Shown in pieces: positions 24,835 to 37,835 of a stretch of DNA of 64,000 bases. The first letter of the stretch is position 1, and each line of letters starts with the position of its first letter. Source of the DNA: Aestuariirhabdus litorea. GTDB taxonomy: Bacteria > Pseudomonadota > Gammaproteobacteria > Pseudomonadales > Aestuariirhabdaceae. The notes beneath the pieces are model-generated. The model had not been told where the DNA came from. It ran no database searches and was given only the letters and a program-made list of their open reading frames with translations. The DNA lies in contig NZ_QWEZ01000001.1 in NCBI RefSeq assembly GCF_003864255.1, positions 2,108,001 through 2,172,000 of the forward strand, read 5' to 3'. Made by a program: the position numbers and the translations under genes.

Positions 24835-27528
24835 TCAGGCAATTTTGCCATGGCACTGCTTGTACTTCTTACCGGAACCACAGGGGCAAGGCTCATTGCG
24901 ACCGACCTTGCGTCCCTCACGGGTGTAAGGTGTGGCATTGTCCTCTTGAGGCTCCTCCTGCGCCATGGCATTGGCCTGCTCGTGCTGATACTGCATACGA
25001 CGCGCAGCCTCCTCCCGGCGCTGGCGCTCCAGCTCCTCGGTGTTATCGTCCTGGCGAACCTGCACATGGCACAGGATACGAATGGTCTCGTGCTTGATGT
25101 TCTCCAACAGCTGCTGGAACAGCTCAAAGGCTTCGCGCTTGTACTCCTGCTTCGGGTTCTTTTGCGCATACCCCCGCAGATGAATCCCCTGGCGAAGGTG
25201 ATCCATGGTGGCCAGGTGCTCCTTCCACTTATCGTCCAGCACTCGCAGCAACATCTGCTTTTCAAACATCCGCAGCGCCTCGGCACCCGCCAGCGCTTCC
25301 TTGGCCTGGTAACTGGCTACGATCTGCTCAAGGATCTTGGCGCGCAGGGTCTCTTCGTGGAGCGAGTCATCCTCATCCAGCCACTGCTGCAACGGCATCC
25401 GCTCGTTGAACTCCGCCGCCAGCTGCTCTTCCAGCCCCTTGATATCCCACACCTCCTCCAGGGATTGCGGGGGGATATACTGGCTCACCAGCTCGTTCAC
25501 TACCTCTTCACGGATGGCATTAACGGTTTCCGATACATCCTCGGTATCCATCAACTCGTTGCGTTGCTCGTAGACCACCTTACGCTGGTCGTTGGCGACA
25601 TCATCGTATTCGAGCAGCTGCTTACGGATATCAAAGTTACGCCCCTCAACCTTGCGCTGGGCTTTCTCGATCGCGTTGCTCACCATGCGGTGCTCAATCG
25701 CCTCACCCTTCTCCATCCCCAACGCTTTCATGAAGTTTTTCACGCGATCGGAGGCGAAGATACGCATCAGGTTATCTTCCAGGGAGAGGTAGAAGCGACT
25801 GGAGCCCGGGTCTCCCTGGCGACCGGCGCGTCCCCGTAGCTGGTTATCGATACGACGCGACTCATGACGCTCGGTACCAATGATGTGCAAACCACCGGCA
25901 TCCAGTACATCCTGGTGGGCCTGTTGCCAGTCCGCCTTGATCTTTTCGACCTGCTGCTCGGTGGGGTTCTCGAGCTTGGCAATCTCCGCCTCCCAGTTGC
26001 CCCCCAGCATGATGTCGGTTCCCCGGCCCGCCATGTTGGTGGCAATGGTCACCGCTCCCGGCTTACCGGCCTGGGCAATGATCTCGGCCTCCTGCTCGTG
26101 GTACTTGGCGTTGAGCACCTTGTGAGGGATCTTGGCCTTGTTAAGGGCCCCCGATACCAGCTCGGATGACTCAATGGAGGCCGTACCCACCAGCACAGGG
26201 CGCCCCTGCTCAACGGTTTGCTTGATATCCTCAATGACGGCATCGTACTTCTCGGGAATCGAGAGGTAGACCAGATCGTTGTGATCGGCCCGTAACATCG
26301 GTTTGTTGGTAGGAATCACTACCACATCCAGCCCATAGATCTGGCGGAACTCGAAGGCCTCGGTGTCGGCCGTACCCGTCATACCTGAGAGGGTATTGTA
26401 GAGACGGAAGTAGTTCTGGAAGGTGGTGGACGCCATGGTCTGGCTTTCAGCCTGAATGGGAAGCCCCTCCTTGGCCTCAAGAGCCTGGTGCAGACCCTCC
26501 GAAAGACGACGCCCCGGCATGGTACGCCCGGTGTGCTCATCCACCAGTAACACCTGGTTCTGCTGCACGATATATTCGACGTTTTTATGGAAGACCACGT
26601 GCGCCTTAAGTGCAGCGTTTACATGGTGAAGCAGCGACAGGTTGTTGGAGGCATAAAGGCTCTCGCCTTCCGCCAACAAACCCGCTTCGGAGAGCATCTC
26701 CTCAACGTGCTGGTGACCCTGCTCGGTCAGCTCGACCTGGCGGGTTTTCTCGTCGACGGTGTAATCGCCTTCGAGCTCCTCCTGCCGGGTCAGGTTCGGT
26801 ACCAGCTTATTAATTCGCTTATAAAGTTCCGAACTGTCTTCTGCGGCACCAGAGATGATCAGCGGTGTTCTGGCCTCATCAATCAGGATCGAGTCAACCT
26901 CGTCCACCACCGCAAAGTTCAACCCCCGCTGCATCCGGTCTTCGGAACTGAAGGCCATGTTGTCCCGCAGGTAGTCAAAGCCAAATTCGTTATTGGTTCC
27001 GTAGGTAATATCCGCCTGGTACGCAGCCCGCTTCTCAAAGGGATCCTGGTTGGGTACAACCACCCCGACACTCAGGCCAAGGAACTCGTAGAGGGGACGC
27101 ATCCAGTTGGCATCCCGGCGCGCCAGATAGTCGTTCACGGTCACGACATGAACGCCCTCGCCACTGATGGCATTAAGGTACACTGGCAGGGTCGCCACCA
27201 GGGTTTTACCCTCACCGGTACGCATCTCAGCGATGCGCCCTTCGTGCAGCGTGATACCACCGATCATCTGCACATCAAAGTGCCGCATCCCCATCACCCG
27301 CTTGCCCGCTTCCCGAACCACAGCAAAGGCTTCGGGCATTAGCTGGTCCAGAGTGCTGCCATCGGCCACACGCTGCTTGAACTCTTCCGTCTTCGCCGCC
27401 AGCGCTTCATCGCTCAGTTGCTCAAACTCGGCCTCAAAGCTGTTGATCGTCTTGACGATCTTGCCCATACGCTTCAACTGACGATCATTACGACTTCCAA
27501 AAACTTTTTTGAGTATTGGCGAAAACAT
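24835..27528 (-). CDS. secA: Preprotein translocase ATPase SecA
   Basis: This is a full-length 897-residue SecA, the motor that drives proteins through SecYEG. Walker [10 protein letters not shown] lies at 102-110, the [15 protein letters not shown] helicase motif near 210, and [10 protein letters not shown] near 500. The preprotein cross-linking, wing and scaffold domains follow. The C-terminal zinc site [13 protein letters not shown], which binds SecB, is intact after a Glu- and Gln-rich linker. It follows the M23 peptidase gene by 173 bp and ends the dcw-secA stretch with a terminator 13 bp past its stop. Confidence 0.97.
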   Translation of the reverse strand: MFSPILKKVFGSRNDRQLKRMGKIVKTINSFEAEFEQLSDEALAAKTEEFKQRVADGSTLDQLMPEAFAVVREAGKRVMGMRHFDVQMIGGITLHEGRIAEMRTGEGKTLVATLPVYLNAISGEGVHVVTVNDYLARRDANWMRPLYEFLGLSVGVVVPNQDPFEKRAAYQADITYGTNNEFGFDYLRDNMAFSSEDRMQRGLNFAVVDEVDSILIDEARTPLIISGAAEDSSELYKRINKLVPNLTRQEELEGDYTVDEKTRQVELTEQGHQHVEEMLSEAGLLAEGESLYASNNLSLLHHVNAALKAHVVFHKNVEYIVQQNQVLLVDEHTGRTMPGRRLSEGLHQALEAKEGLPIQAESQTMASTTFQNYFRLYNTLSGMTGTADTEAFEFRQIYGLDVVVIPTNKPMLRADHNDLVYLSIPEKYDAVIEDIKQTVEQGRPVLVGTASIESSELVSGALNKAKIPHKVLNAKYHEQEAEIIAQAGKPGAVTIATNMAGRGTDIMLGGNWEAEIAKLENPTEQQVEKIKADWQQAHQDVLDAGGLHIIGTERHESRRIDNQLRGRAGRQGDPGSSRFYLSLEDNLMRIFASDRVKNFMKALGMEKGEAIEHRMVSNAIEKAQRKVEGRNFDIRKQLLEYDDVANDQRKVVYEQRNELMDTEDVSETVNAIREEVVNELVSQYIPPQSLEEVWDIKGLEEQLAAEFNERMPLQQWLDEDDSLHEETLRAKILEQIVASYQAKEALAGAEALRMFEKQMLLRVLDDKWKEHLATMDHLRQGIHLRGYAQKNPKQEYKREAFELFQQLLENIKHETIRILCHVQVRQDDNTEELERQRREEAARRMQYQHEQANAMAQEEPQEDNATPYTREGRKVGRNEPCPCGSGKKYKQCHGKIA

Positions 27529-27701
27529 AAGTACCGGGGTCTTTTAATTAGGTATCAATAATCGGCTCGCAGGGTTAAGCGAGCCAAAAGCAAGCAGGCA
27601 TTCTAACGCTAAAGGGGGGCGGCAATAAACCACTGCAGGAGTGTTGATCGCCTTTATTTGATGCGGGTATGACAGGAGAGCCAATGCAGCCGTCGGCTGA
27701 A

Positions 27702-28634
27702 TCAACGGCTGGCGCGATAGATGTACTTGGCCGGATCAACCGGACGCCCATTCCGAAAGACCTCGAAGTGGACATGGGGCCCCGTGGAGCGGCCACTACT
27801 CCCCATCAAGGCGATGGTTTGCCCCTTCTTGACCAAGTCTCCAACCTTAACAAGACTGGATTCGTTATGACCGTATCGTGTCACGTAACCACTGCCATGA
27901 TTGATCTCCACCAGCAACCCATAGCCGGAGCGCTTGCCCGACCAGGTCACAACGCCAGAGGCAACGGTGATGACATCCGACCCCTTCTTGCCGGCAAAAT
28001 CGACGCCCTGGTGCATAGCCAGGCGACCATTGATGGGATCAGTACGACGCCCAAAGCGGGAGGACATCCAGCCTTTCTTGACCGGCCTTCCGGCGATAAA
28101 GACATCATCCTGCAAACGCCGTTTACCCATCAGGGTTTCCAGCACTTCGAGCTGGGCTTCCCGGGACTCGATACGCTGCGTCAACTCGTCAATCACATCA
28201 GCAAAGCGGGGCTGCTGGTAAGCCTCACCCAGCTCTGAGGATTCGGGTCCACCGAGGGCTGGCGGAGCGCTGAAGTCAAACTCGCCCTTGTCGAGCTTGG
28301 CCATGGTGGTCATTCGCTCGCCCAGGGCGTCGAGGCGCAACAGGCGGCTCTGCAACTGCGCAACACGCAGCGATAACGCATCCACCTCGGCCATTGAATG
28401 CTCTTTAACCTGCTGGAGTTCGAGGCGCTGCTCCTCCAGCTGGGTGCGCCAGGTGGCCATGGTCTCACGGGTAAACAGGCCATCGGCATCGTCGGTCAGG
28501 TACTTATAGGTGCCATACCCACTCAGGGTAGCGGCCAGCAGTAGGGCAGCAAACAGGGCACAAACCAGACCGCGGCCACTGAGTTTCAGTGAGCGAGCCT
28601 GACTGCGGCTGTTTCGAACAATTATGATATTCAT
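27702..28634 (-). CDS. M23 family peptidase with N-terminal membrane anchor and coiled coil
   Basis: This 310-residue envelope protein has a short cytoplasmic N-terminus, one membrane helix (residues about 24-44), a coiled coil (about 60-110) and a C-terminal LytM/M23 domain. Metal-site residues are present: HQGVDFAG (His and Asp) and HVHFEVFRNG (final His pair), so it may be an active zinc endopeptidase cutting peptidoglycan cross-links, not an EnvC-like degenerate form. A similar gene lies between lpxC and secA in Pseudomonas. The location suggests a link to division or cell wall growth. Confidence 0.9.
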   Translation of the reverse strand: MNIIIVRNSRSQARSLKLSGRGLVCALFAALLLAATLSGYGTYKYLTDDADGLFTRETMATWRTQLEEQRLELQQVKEHSMAEVDALSLRVAQLQSRLLRLDALGERMTTMAKLDKGEFDFSAPPALGGPESSELGEAYQQPRFADVIDELTQRIESREAQLEVLETLMGKRRLQDDVFIAGRPVKKGWMSSRFGRRTDPINGRLAMHQGVDFAGKKGSDVITVASGVVTWSGKRSGYGLLVEINHGSGYVTRYGHNESSLVKVGDLVKKGQTIALMGSSGRSTGPHVHFEVFRNGRPVDPAKYIYRASR

Positions 28635-28855
28635 AAACTGCTTTACTACCTCGTCAATCCTGTCCCGGAATAGCGCAGAACTCAGATCTTCTTATACCAC
28701 AGAGCCCTTATGGACACCTAAGAAGCCCTCCAGGCCAGCACTCATCACGTGAATCGAGTCACAACAGTAGGATCGGGAGCCAGCCAGCGAACAACCTTAG
28801 CATTAATAGGTGCTTTATATCCAGCCCCCTCCACCACCGCCCGCCCGGGGGCCCG

Positions 28856-28884
28856 TAAACAAAACGGGAGCCGAAAGGCTCCCG
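28856..28884 (-). terminator. Terminator of lpxC
   Basis: On the minus strand, CGGGAGCC-TTTC-GGCTCCCG is followed by TTTTGTTT. It lies 23 bp beyond the lpxC stop. Confidence 0.85.
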
Positions 28885-28906
28885 TAGAAAACAGGCAAAG
28901 AAGGTA

Positions 28907-29821
28907 TCAGACCGCTGCGGCCGGCTTCATATAAGAGATGGGTGCGGTTTCGGCATCATCGAAGGTGACAACTTCCCAGGCATCCTCGTTGGCCAACAGT
29001 TCGCAGATCAGCTTGTTGTTCAGGGCATGACCGGATTTATACCCCTTAAACTCGCCAATCAAACTATTTCCCAACAGGTAAAGGTCGCCGATTGCATCCA
29101 GCATCTTGTGCTTGACGAACTCATCCTCGTAACGCAGGCCGTCCTCGTTGAGAATGCGGAACTCATCAACCACGATAGCGTTATCCACACTACCCCCCAA
29201 AGCCAGGTTCTTTGAACGCAGGTATTCGATATCACGCATAAAACCAAAGGTTCGGGCTCGGCTCACCTCTTTGACAAAAGAGGTGCTGGAGAAATCAACA
29301 CTGGCTTCCTGGGTGCGCCCCTTGAAGACAGGGTGATCGAAGTCGATACCGAAGGAGACCTTAAAGCCATCGAAAGGGAGAAAAGTGGCTCGCTTGTCAT
29401 CCTCTACAACAGAGACCTCACGCTTGATTCGAATAAACTCCTTGGGTGCCTCCTGCTCTTCGATCCCAGCCGACTGCAACAGGAACACAAAGGGACCCGC
29501 GCTGCCATCCATGATCGGAACCTCATGGGCACTGACCTCAATATAGGCATTATCGATACCCAACCCGGCCATCGCAGATAGCAGATGCTCCACCGTATCG
29601 ACTCGCACCCCATCGGCATTCATGAGCGTGGTACACAGGAGTGTCTCACCCACATTTTCCGCCCGGGCAGGAATCTCCACCACTGGATCCAGATCGGTAC
29701 GACAAAAAACAATACCCGTTCCCACAGGAGCTGGCTTCAGCGTCAGGTAAACCTTCTCACCTGAGTGCAAACCCACCCCTGTTGCCCGGATAATATTCTT
29801 TAACGTTCTTTGTCTAATCAT
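28907..29821 (-). CDS. lpxC: UDP-3-O-acyl-N-acetylglucosamine deacetylase LpxC
   Basis: This 304-residue zinc enzyme catalyses the committed step of lipid A synthesis. [10 protein letters not shown] supplies zinc ligand His79; [15 protein letters not shown] supplies the second His and Asp, and [12 protein letters not shown] is typical. I start at ATG 29821 ([19 protein letters not shown]), which matches the family. A GTG at 29854 would add an unusual leader. The C-terminus, which in E. coli carries the FtsH degradation tag, ends here in MKPAAAV, a hydrophobic tail compatible with proteolytic control. A promoter lies between ftsZ and lpxC. Confidence 0.96.
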   Translation of the reverse strand: MIRQRTLKNIIRATGVGLHSGEKVYLTLKPAPVGTGIVFCRTDLDPVVEIPARAENVGETLLCTTLMNADGVRVDTVEHLLSAMAGLGIDNAYIEVSAHEVPIMDGSAGPFVFLLQSAGIEEQEAPKEFIRIKREVSVVEDDKRATFLPFDGFKVSFGIDFDHPVFKGRTQEASVDFSSTSFVKEVSRARTFGFMRDIEYLRSKNLALGGSVDNAIVVDEFRILNEDGLRYEDEFVKHKMLDAIGDLYLLGNSLIGEFKGYKSGHALNNKLICELLANEDAWEVVTFDDAETAPISYMKPAAAV

Positions 29822-29876
29822 GTAGTTACGCCGCAATTTGATCAATTTTTGCACAAGGCTGTTTCAATAGCCGGCC

Positions 29877-29905
29877 ATTGTACCAAAGTCGCATGAATTC
29901 ACCAA
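29877..29905 (-). promoter_or_regulatory. lpxC promoter candidate
   Basis: On the minus strand, TTGGTG (29900-29905) and TACAAT (29877-29882) are separated by exactly 17 bp, 56 bp before the lpxC start. It would let lpxC be expressed independently of ftsZ. Confidence 0.6.
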
Positions 29906-29914
29906 CCATTAAGG

Positions 29915-29939
29915 CGGCAGGCCGTTAATCAGCCTGCCG
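29915..29939 (-). other. Hairpin spanning the ftsZ stop codon
   Basis: CGGCAGGC and GCCTGCCG (8-bp perfect stem, 9-base loop) enclose the ftsZ stop. There is no T-run, so it is not a classical terminator; it may protect or shape the 3' end of ftsZ mRNA. Confidence 0.45.
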
Positions 29940-31076
29940 ACGCAGGAAAGCAGGGATATCGAGATAATCCATGTTTTCAGACTGCATATGCTCCGCCTTA
30001 ACCGCGTTAGCTCCATTCACCAGCGCCTGGTTACGCATCACCGTGGGACGATCCAGCTTCTGGTAATCGACCGATCCGTCCTTACGGGTGTTGTCGACTA
30101 CTTTGACGGGACGCTCAACTGCAGCTCCCAAACCGGTAGCTACCACGGTCACCTTCAACTCATCCTCCATCTCGGGATCGATCACGGTACCCATAATGAC
30201 GGTCGCATTCTCGGAAGCGAAAGCTTCAATGGTGTTACCCACATCGGAGAACTCGCCCAGCCCCAGGTCCACGCCGGCGGTGATGTTGACCAGGATACCC
30301 CGGGCCCCCTGAAGATCGACATCCTCCAGCAGAGGACTGCGAATAGCCGCTTCAGCCGCCTCGACCGCCCGATTCTCGCCGGAAGCAACACCGGTTCCCA
30401 TCATGGCCATGCCCATTTCAGACATCACCGTTCTGACGTCGGCAAAGTCGACGTTAATCATACCGGGACGGATGATTAAGTCTGCGATCCCCTGCACAGC
30501 TCCGAGCAATACATCGTTGGCCGCACCAAAGGCTGCGAGCAGGCTGGCGTCTTTACCCAGCACTGGTAACAGCTTTTCGTTGGGAATGGTGATCAGTGAG
30601 TCGACGTTCTCCGCCAGCTCCTTGATACCGGCATCGGCAATGGTCATCCGCTTGCGGCCCTCAAAGGGGAAAGGTCGCGTGACCACAGCCACGGTCAGAA
30701 TCCCCATCTCCTTGGCCACCTGGGCAACCACGGGAGCCGCACCGGTTCCGGTACCGCCACCCATCCCCGCAGTGATGAACACCATATCGGCGCCACTAAG
30801 CACTTCGGCAATGCGGTCACGATCTTCCAGCGCAGCCTCACGGCCAATCTCCGGGTTAGCACCGGCGCCCAAGCCCTTGGTTACACCGGTGCCGAGCTGC
30901 AGTACCGTCTTCCCAGAAAGATCCTTCAGCGCCTGCGCATCAGTGTTTGCACAAACAAAATCGACGCCATCCACATTTCTGGACAGCATGTGGCCAACAG
31001 CGTTACCACCGCCACCACCTACGCCGATCACCTTAATGACTGCATTCTGAGGTACGTTATCCACGAGTTCAAACAT
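29925..31076 (-). CDS. ftsZ: Cell division protein FtsZ
   Basis: This 383-residue tubulin-like GTPase forms the Z ring. The GTP-binding GGGTGTG motif is at 106-112, the T7 loop [11 protein letters not shown] near 207, and the C-terminal peptide [12 protein letters not shown] binds FtsA and ZipA. The linker (about 320-368) is short. The N-terminal [18 protein letters not shown] is like pseudomonad FtsZ. It follows ftsA by 46 bp and is the most highly expressed division gene in most relatives. Confidence 0.97.
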   Translation of the reverse strand: MFELVDNVPQNAVIKVIGVGGGGGNAVGHMLSRNVDGVDFVCANTDAQALKDLSGKTVLQLGTGVTKGLGAGANPEIGREAALEDRDRIAEVLSGADMVFITAGMGGGTGTGAAPVVAQVAKEMGILTVAVVTRPFPFEGRKRMTIADAGIKELAENVDSLITIPNEKLLPVLGKDASLLAAFGAANDVLLGAVQGIADLIIRPGMINVDFADVRTVMSEMGMAMMGTGVASGENRAVEAAEAAIRSPLLEDVDLQGARGILVNITAGVDLGLGEFSDVGNTIEAFASENATVIMGTVIDPEMEDELKVTVVATGLGAAVERPVKVVDNTRKDGSVDYQKLDRPTVMRNQALVNGANAVKAEHMQSENMDYLDIPAFLRRQAD

Positions 31077-31122
31077 GATCCTCTCCTTCTCCCTTTCCTG
31101 TTTAGTTCTTATTTCCGGTCAC

Positions 31123-32358
31123 TTAAAAATTACCTTGAAACCAAAGCTTAAGCCGGCTTACAAGGCTTTCTCCTGCCTCCCGTTGGGGGACAGCAAAACT
31201 GATTTCTGCCTGGCGCTGGAAACCATTGAGTAACAGTCCAACGCCAGTTGAGTAAATGGGGTTACGTACCACATCGGATAACCCCATTACCTCTTGTGGT
31301 ACGGCCAGGCGTACCTGCTTGTGAAATATCTCCTCGGCCAGCTCAACCACCCCTTCCATCTTGGCCGTGCCACCGGTCAGTACGATCCCCGCAGGGATCA
31401 GGTCTTCAAAGCCACTGCGGCGCAGTTCAGCCTGCACCAGAGTAAAGAGTTCGTCATACCGCGGCTCAACCACTTCAGCCAGTGCCTGGCGGGAGAGATT
31501 GCGTGGCGGGCGCTCTCCCACTCCGGGCACCTGAATGGTCTCTTCGGCACCGGCCAACTGGGTGAGCGCACAGGCATAACGAATCTTGAGTTCTTCGGCG
31601 TGCTTGGTGGGTGTACGCAACGCCATCGCGATATCGTTGGTCACCTGATCACCGGCGATGGGAATGACCGCGGTGTGACGAATCGAGCCTTCGGTAAAGA
31701 TCGCAATGTCGGTGGTGCCACCGCCGAGGTCCACCATGCAAACACCCAGCTCTTTTTCATCGTCGGTCAGCACCGCATGACTGGAGGCCAACTGCTCAAG
31801 AATCACATCCTCCACCTCGAGACCGCAACGACGTACGCACTTTTCGATGTTCTGCGCCGCATTAACCGCACAGGTGACCAGGTGGACCTTGGCTTCGAGG
31901 CGGACACCGGACATGCCCAGCGGCTCCTTAACCCCCTCCTGATCATCAATCACGTATTCCTGTGGCAGCACATGAAGAATCTTTTGGTCGGCGGGGATGG
32001 CTACCGCCTTGGCCGCATCAATCACACGATCAATATCGGCCTGGGTGACTTCACGATCACGAATAGCCACGATGCCGTGGGAGTTGAGACTGCGAATATG
32101 GTTACCGGCAATGCCTGCGTAGACAGAGTGAATCTGGCAGCCTGCCATTAACTCTGCTTCTTCTACAGCGCGTTGGATCGATTGCACGGTGGACTCGATA
32201 TTCACCACCACGCCCTTTTTCATTCCCCGGGAGGGGTGCGAGCCGATACCCACCACCTCAACGCGACCATCCGCATTCATCTCCCCGACTATAGCGACGA
32301 CCTTGGAGGTTCCAATATCCAGACCTACGACCATTTTACCGCTGCCATTAGCCTTCAT
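31123..32358 (-). CDS. ftsA: Cell division protein FtsA
   Basis: This 411-residue actin-like ATPase tethers FtsZ to the membrane. Phosphate loop MVVGLDIGTSKVVAIVGE is at the N-terminus, the 1C domain follows near 85-160, and the ATPase block ELGVCMVDLGGGTTDIAIF lies near 205. The C-terminal amphipathic helix (SRLKLWFQGNF) inserts into the membrane. ATG 32358 is within the last codons of ftsQ, so the two are coupled; an in-frame start at 32403 would duplicate ftsQ sequence. Confidence 0.96.
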   Translation of the reverse strand: MKANGSGKMVVGLDIGTSKVVAIVGEMNADGRVEVVGIGSHPSRGMKKGVVVNIESTVQSIQRAVEEAELMAGCQIHSVYAGIAGNHIRSLNSHGIVAIRDREVTQADIDRVIDAAKAVAIPADQKILHVLPQEYVIDDQEGVKEPLGMSGVRLEAKVHLVTCAVNAAQNIEKCVRRCGLEVEDVILEQLASSHAVLTDDEKELGVCMVDLGGGTTDIAIFTEGSIRHTAVIPIAGDQVTNDIAMALRTPTKHAEELKIRYACALTQLAGAEETIQVPGVGERPPRNLSRQALAEVVEPRYDELFTLVQAELRRSGFEDLIPAGIVLTGGTAKMEGVVELAEEIFHKQVRLAVPQEVMGLSDVVRNPIYSTGVGLLLNGFQRQAEISFAVPQREAGESLVSRLKLWFQGNF

Positions 32359-33208
32359 AATTTTCTGTTCCCACTGTTTCTGATACCAACGGATGGCTGT
32401 CACTTTGCGAGCCCCAGGCTACCGCGACACCGTTGAGATAGCGCACATCGACCTTCGTGATCGGGCGCCCATTATCCTTCAATGCGGCATCATATACCGC
32501 AACAAATCGCTGGATTTTATCGACCACATGACTGCGGCCAATCATGATGACAAAGTCATCGGTAAGCAGCTCCCAGCTGCCCCGGTTAGTCAAACGCAGC
32601 TCGCGGATATTGAGCCCGTTTGGACGCAGGAGGTTGCTCAGCGTTTGGTACTGTTCCATTACTTCGATCTCGCTGGAGTCCGGCCCGATCAAGTGCGGCA
32701 AGGTAACGAAATCGGCGGCATTTTCCACCACAAAGCTGTTGCCTTCGCTATTAAGAAGCGCACCGCTCTGCCAACGGGCAACCGGAACCTGCTCAGTAAC
32801 ACTAATCTCTATCACACCGGGCCACTGGCGACGCAGGCTCACCGTCTGCACCCAGGGAAGCGTCAGTAAGTCCGCCTGCATTGCATCCAGATCAACGGTA
32901 AAAAAGCGTGAGTTCAAGTAGGGCTGCATGGCGACCTGAACCTGCTCCTTCGGCATGTGCATCAGGCGTCCCTTGACGGCAACCCGCACGATCGGTTGGT
33001 TAACCACCTCAGCCACGGTGGGCACCATAAACCAGCCAGCACCACCGACCAGTGTCGAAACCAGCGCAACGACGCCCAACAGCTTACCGACCCGCAGCAA
33101 ACGCTGCGGCCAGCGCCGCTCTGCGGAAGGCTGCCGACGGCTGGCACCACGAGTGGTCGCTCCCACCGGTCGCCCCTTTTTCGCCTTGCTGTCTCGAACC
33201 CGTTGCAT
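32348..33208 (-). CDS. ftsQ: Cell division protein FtsQ
   Basis: This 286-residue bitopic protein has a basic cytoplasmic tail of about 40 residues rich in Arg and Lys, one membrane helix (about 40-62), a POTRA domain (about 68-140, starting VNQPIVRVAVKG) and a beta domain with the FtsQ words LPWVQTVSLRRQWPGVIEI and RELRLTNRGSWEL. It recruits FtsB and FtsL to the septum. Its end overlaps ftsA by 11 bp; ddl ends 13 bp upstream of its start. Confidence 0.94.
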   Translation of the reverse strand: MQRVRDSKAKKGRPVGATTRGASRRQPSAERRWPQRLLRVGKLLGVVALVSTLVGGAGWFMVPTVAEVVNQPIVRVAVKGRLMHMPKEQVQVAMQPYLNSRFFTVDLDAMQADLLTLPWVQTVSLRRQWPGVIEISVTEQVPVARWQSGALLNSEGNSFVVENAADFVTLPHLIGPDSSEIEVMEQYQTLSNLLRPNGLNIRELRLTNRGSWELLTDDFVIMIGRSHVVDKIQRFVAVYDAALKDNGRPITKVDVRYLNGVAVAWGSQSDSHPLVSETVGTENYEG

Positions 33209-33221
33209 CGTTAATGCAGTC

Positions 33222-35602
<2,381 letters not shown>

Positions 35603-35610
<8 letters not shown>

Positions 35611-36676
35611 GCGCAACCTCCAGGCACTGGTGAGTAACGATACGGGTTGCGTCGACACGGGCAGCAGTGCTCGCCGCTGCCGCCATTCTTTTGAGCTGCT
35701 CCCGGTGGGATGCGAAATCAGTTAACAAGGCGGCCACTCTCTCTTTGGTCATTTCGTTCTGGGGTAGCAAAACGGCCGCCCCACGGTCGGATAGGTGTCG
35801 TGCATTGGCTGTCTGGTGATCGTCGACGGCGAAGGGAAAGGGGACCAGAATCGAGGGCAGTTGCGCACAGGCCAGCTCTGCAATGGTCAAGGCGCCAGCG
35901 CGACAGATCACCAGATCCGCCCAGCTGTAGGCGGCCGCCATATCCTCAATAAAGGGCTCTACCCGCGCCTCAAGATGGTTATCACGGTAGCTCGCCATGG
36001 ACCGCTCGCAGTCCCTCTGCCCGGTCTGGTGCCAGACCTTAATCTTGCAACCGGGCTCAACCAGCTTCAGGGCTTCGGGCATCACCTGATTAATCGCCAG
36101 CGCCCCCAGGCTGCCCCCCACCACCAGCACCCTAAGTGATTCCTCCAGCGGCAGGTGCTCGAGCGAAGCGATATCCTGGCGCACCGGATTACCGGTACAG
36201 ATGCGGTTATTGAGCCCGGTAAAGGTTCCTTCAAAGGCTTCGAGAGTGCGGCTTGAGATCTTCGATAACAGCCTGTTGCTCATTCCTGCCACCGCATTCT
36301 GCTCATGAATCACCAGCGGTATGCCAAGCAGTTTGGCGGCCATACCCGCCGGTGCCGTAACATATCCCCCCATCCCCAACACGCAATCGGGCTGGAAACG
36401 ACGCAGTAGGGCGAGCGCTTGCCACAGTGCGCGTGCAACCATGAAAGGGGCCTTGAGCAACTGCAAAACCCCCTTACCGCGCACCCCTTTCATCTGCACG
36501 AGGTCGATCTCCAGCCCCTGCTGGGGTACCAGGCGGGCCTCCATGCTTCCCGGGGTACCCAGCCAGCGGACGTCAACTCCCCGCTGCATCAACTCGTTGG
36601 CCACCGCCATCGCAGGGAAGATATGCCCTCCGGTCCCACCGGCTGCAATCAGGATACGAGGCGACCGATCAAGCAT
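35603..36676 (-). CDS. murG: UDP-GlcNAc:undecaprenyl-pyrophosphoryl-MurNAc-pentapeptide transferase MurG
   Basis: This 357-residue GT28 glycosyltransferase makes lipid II from lipid I on the inner face of the membrane. Glycine-rich loop [19 protein letters not shown] at the N-terminus, [14 protein letters not shown] near 95 and HEQNAVAG are intact. The UDP-sugar site near 262-285 is [14 protein letters not shown] 36676 follows AAGGGGGGCAAC. It overlaps ftsW by 8 bp and murC by 8 bp. Confidence 0.96.
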
Positions 36677-37835
36677 GTTGCCCCCCTTCAGCCTGTTGGC
36701 GCTGGCGACGCTCGTAATCGATACGAAACAGCAGTCCAATAGCGACACAGCTGACCAGCAGGCTACTGCCGCCATAGCTAAGCATTGGCAGGGTCAGCCC
36801 CTTGGTGGGCAGCAATCCGGTATTCACCCCGATATTGATGAGTGTCTGCATGCCAAACAGCAAACCAATGCCATAAGCGGCGTAACCGCCGAAGTAGAGA
36901 CCCTGCTTCTCCGCACGATAACCGATCAGCAAGGCACGCACACAGAGGGTGACCAGCAGCAGGGTAATCAGGGTCGCGCCCACCACCCCCAGCTCTTCGG
37001 CGGCCACCGCAAACACAAAATCGGTGTGGGCCTCGGGCAGGTAGAAAATTTTCTGGATACTGTTGCCCAGCCCGGCCCCCATCCACTCACCACGACCGAA
37101 TGCGATCAGGGACTGGGTCAACTGGTAGCCGCTGTCGAACTGATGCTGCCAGGGGTCGATATAAGTGGTCAGGCGTTTGAGACGATAGCTCTGGGAAACC
37201 GCCAATACCGCCATGGCCCCACCACAGCCGAGAATCAGCATCAGGAACTGGTGTAAGCGAACGCCGGCCAGGAACATCATGCCCATTGCTGCGCTCAGTA
37301 GGACCACCACAGCACCGAAGTCGGGCTCCATCAATAGCAGCAATACGGCCAGGGCGATCACCAGCATGGGCTTAAGGAAGCCGCGCCATTGGCTACGCAC
37401 CTCTTCACGACGGCGCACCAGATAGCCTGCCAGGTAGAGCACCAGCGCAAACTTGGCCACTTCTGAGGCCTGCAGGTTGACCACACCAAGGTTGATCCAG
37501 CGAACGCTGCCGTTGATCTCCCGGCCCACCACCAGCACCAGGCAGAGCAGAACAAAGGTGACCAGCAGGTGCAACATCCCCATGCGCTCCCAGACAGTCA
37601 CCGGCACCATCAACGTGCAGGCCATCGCGATTAAACCGATCATCGCGTACAGCACCTGACGGCTTGCATAGTAGAAAGGGTTACCCAGGCGGCCATAGGC
37701 CACCTCCATGGAGGCCGAGGTGATCATCACCGTACCCAGCAGCACCAGCATCAGGGTCACCAGCAGCAGCAGTCGATCGAAAGACGCTGACTGGATTGCC
37801 GGCTTGATCAGGGTGGTTGCTGCCATATCAGCCAT
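36669..37835 (-). CDS. ftsW: Peptidoglycan glycosyltransferase FtsW
   Basis: This 388-residue SEDS-family protein has ten membrane segments and polymerises septal glycan together with FtsI. The family words GAGLGNSIQKIFYLPEAHTDFVFAV and LPTKGLTLPMLSYGGSSLL (conserved near the C-terminus) are intact, as is the putative catalytic Asp in PEAHTDF. ATG 37835 follows AGGAGGTGGCGC and overlaps the murD stop by 8 bp. A longer frame up to 37973 lies entirely in murD. Confidence 0.95.
   Translation of the reverse strand: MADMAATTLIKPAIQSASFDRLLLLVTLMLVLLGTVMITSASMEVAYGRLGNPFYYASRQVLYAMIGLIAMACTLMVPVTVWERMGMLHLLVTFVLLCLVLVVGREINGSVRWINLGVVNLQASEVAKFALVLYLAGYLVRRREEVRSQWRGFLKPMLVIALAVLLLLMEPDFGAVVVLLSAAMGMMFLAGVRLHQFLMLILGCGGAMAVLAVSQSYRLKRLTTYIDPWQHQFDSGYQLTQSLIAFGRGEWMGAGLGNSIQKIFYLPEAHTDFVFAVAAEELGVVGATLITLLLVTLCVRALLIGYRAEKQGLYFGGYAAYGIGLLFGMQTLINIGVNTGLLPTKGLTLPMLSYGGSSLLVSCVAIGLLFRIDYERRQRQQAEGGQHA

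Noticed and set aside
23528-24928. 466-codon frame antisense to argJ
   Set aside because: ArgJ with its cleavage site is clear on the other strand; the antisense product has no recognisable domain.
27575-27796. Small minus-strand frame between secA and the M23 gene
   Set aside because: It overlaps the end of the M23 gene in another frame and lacks a start signal.
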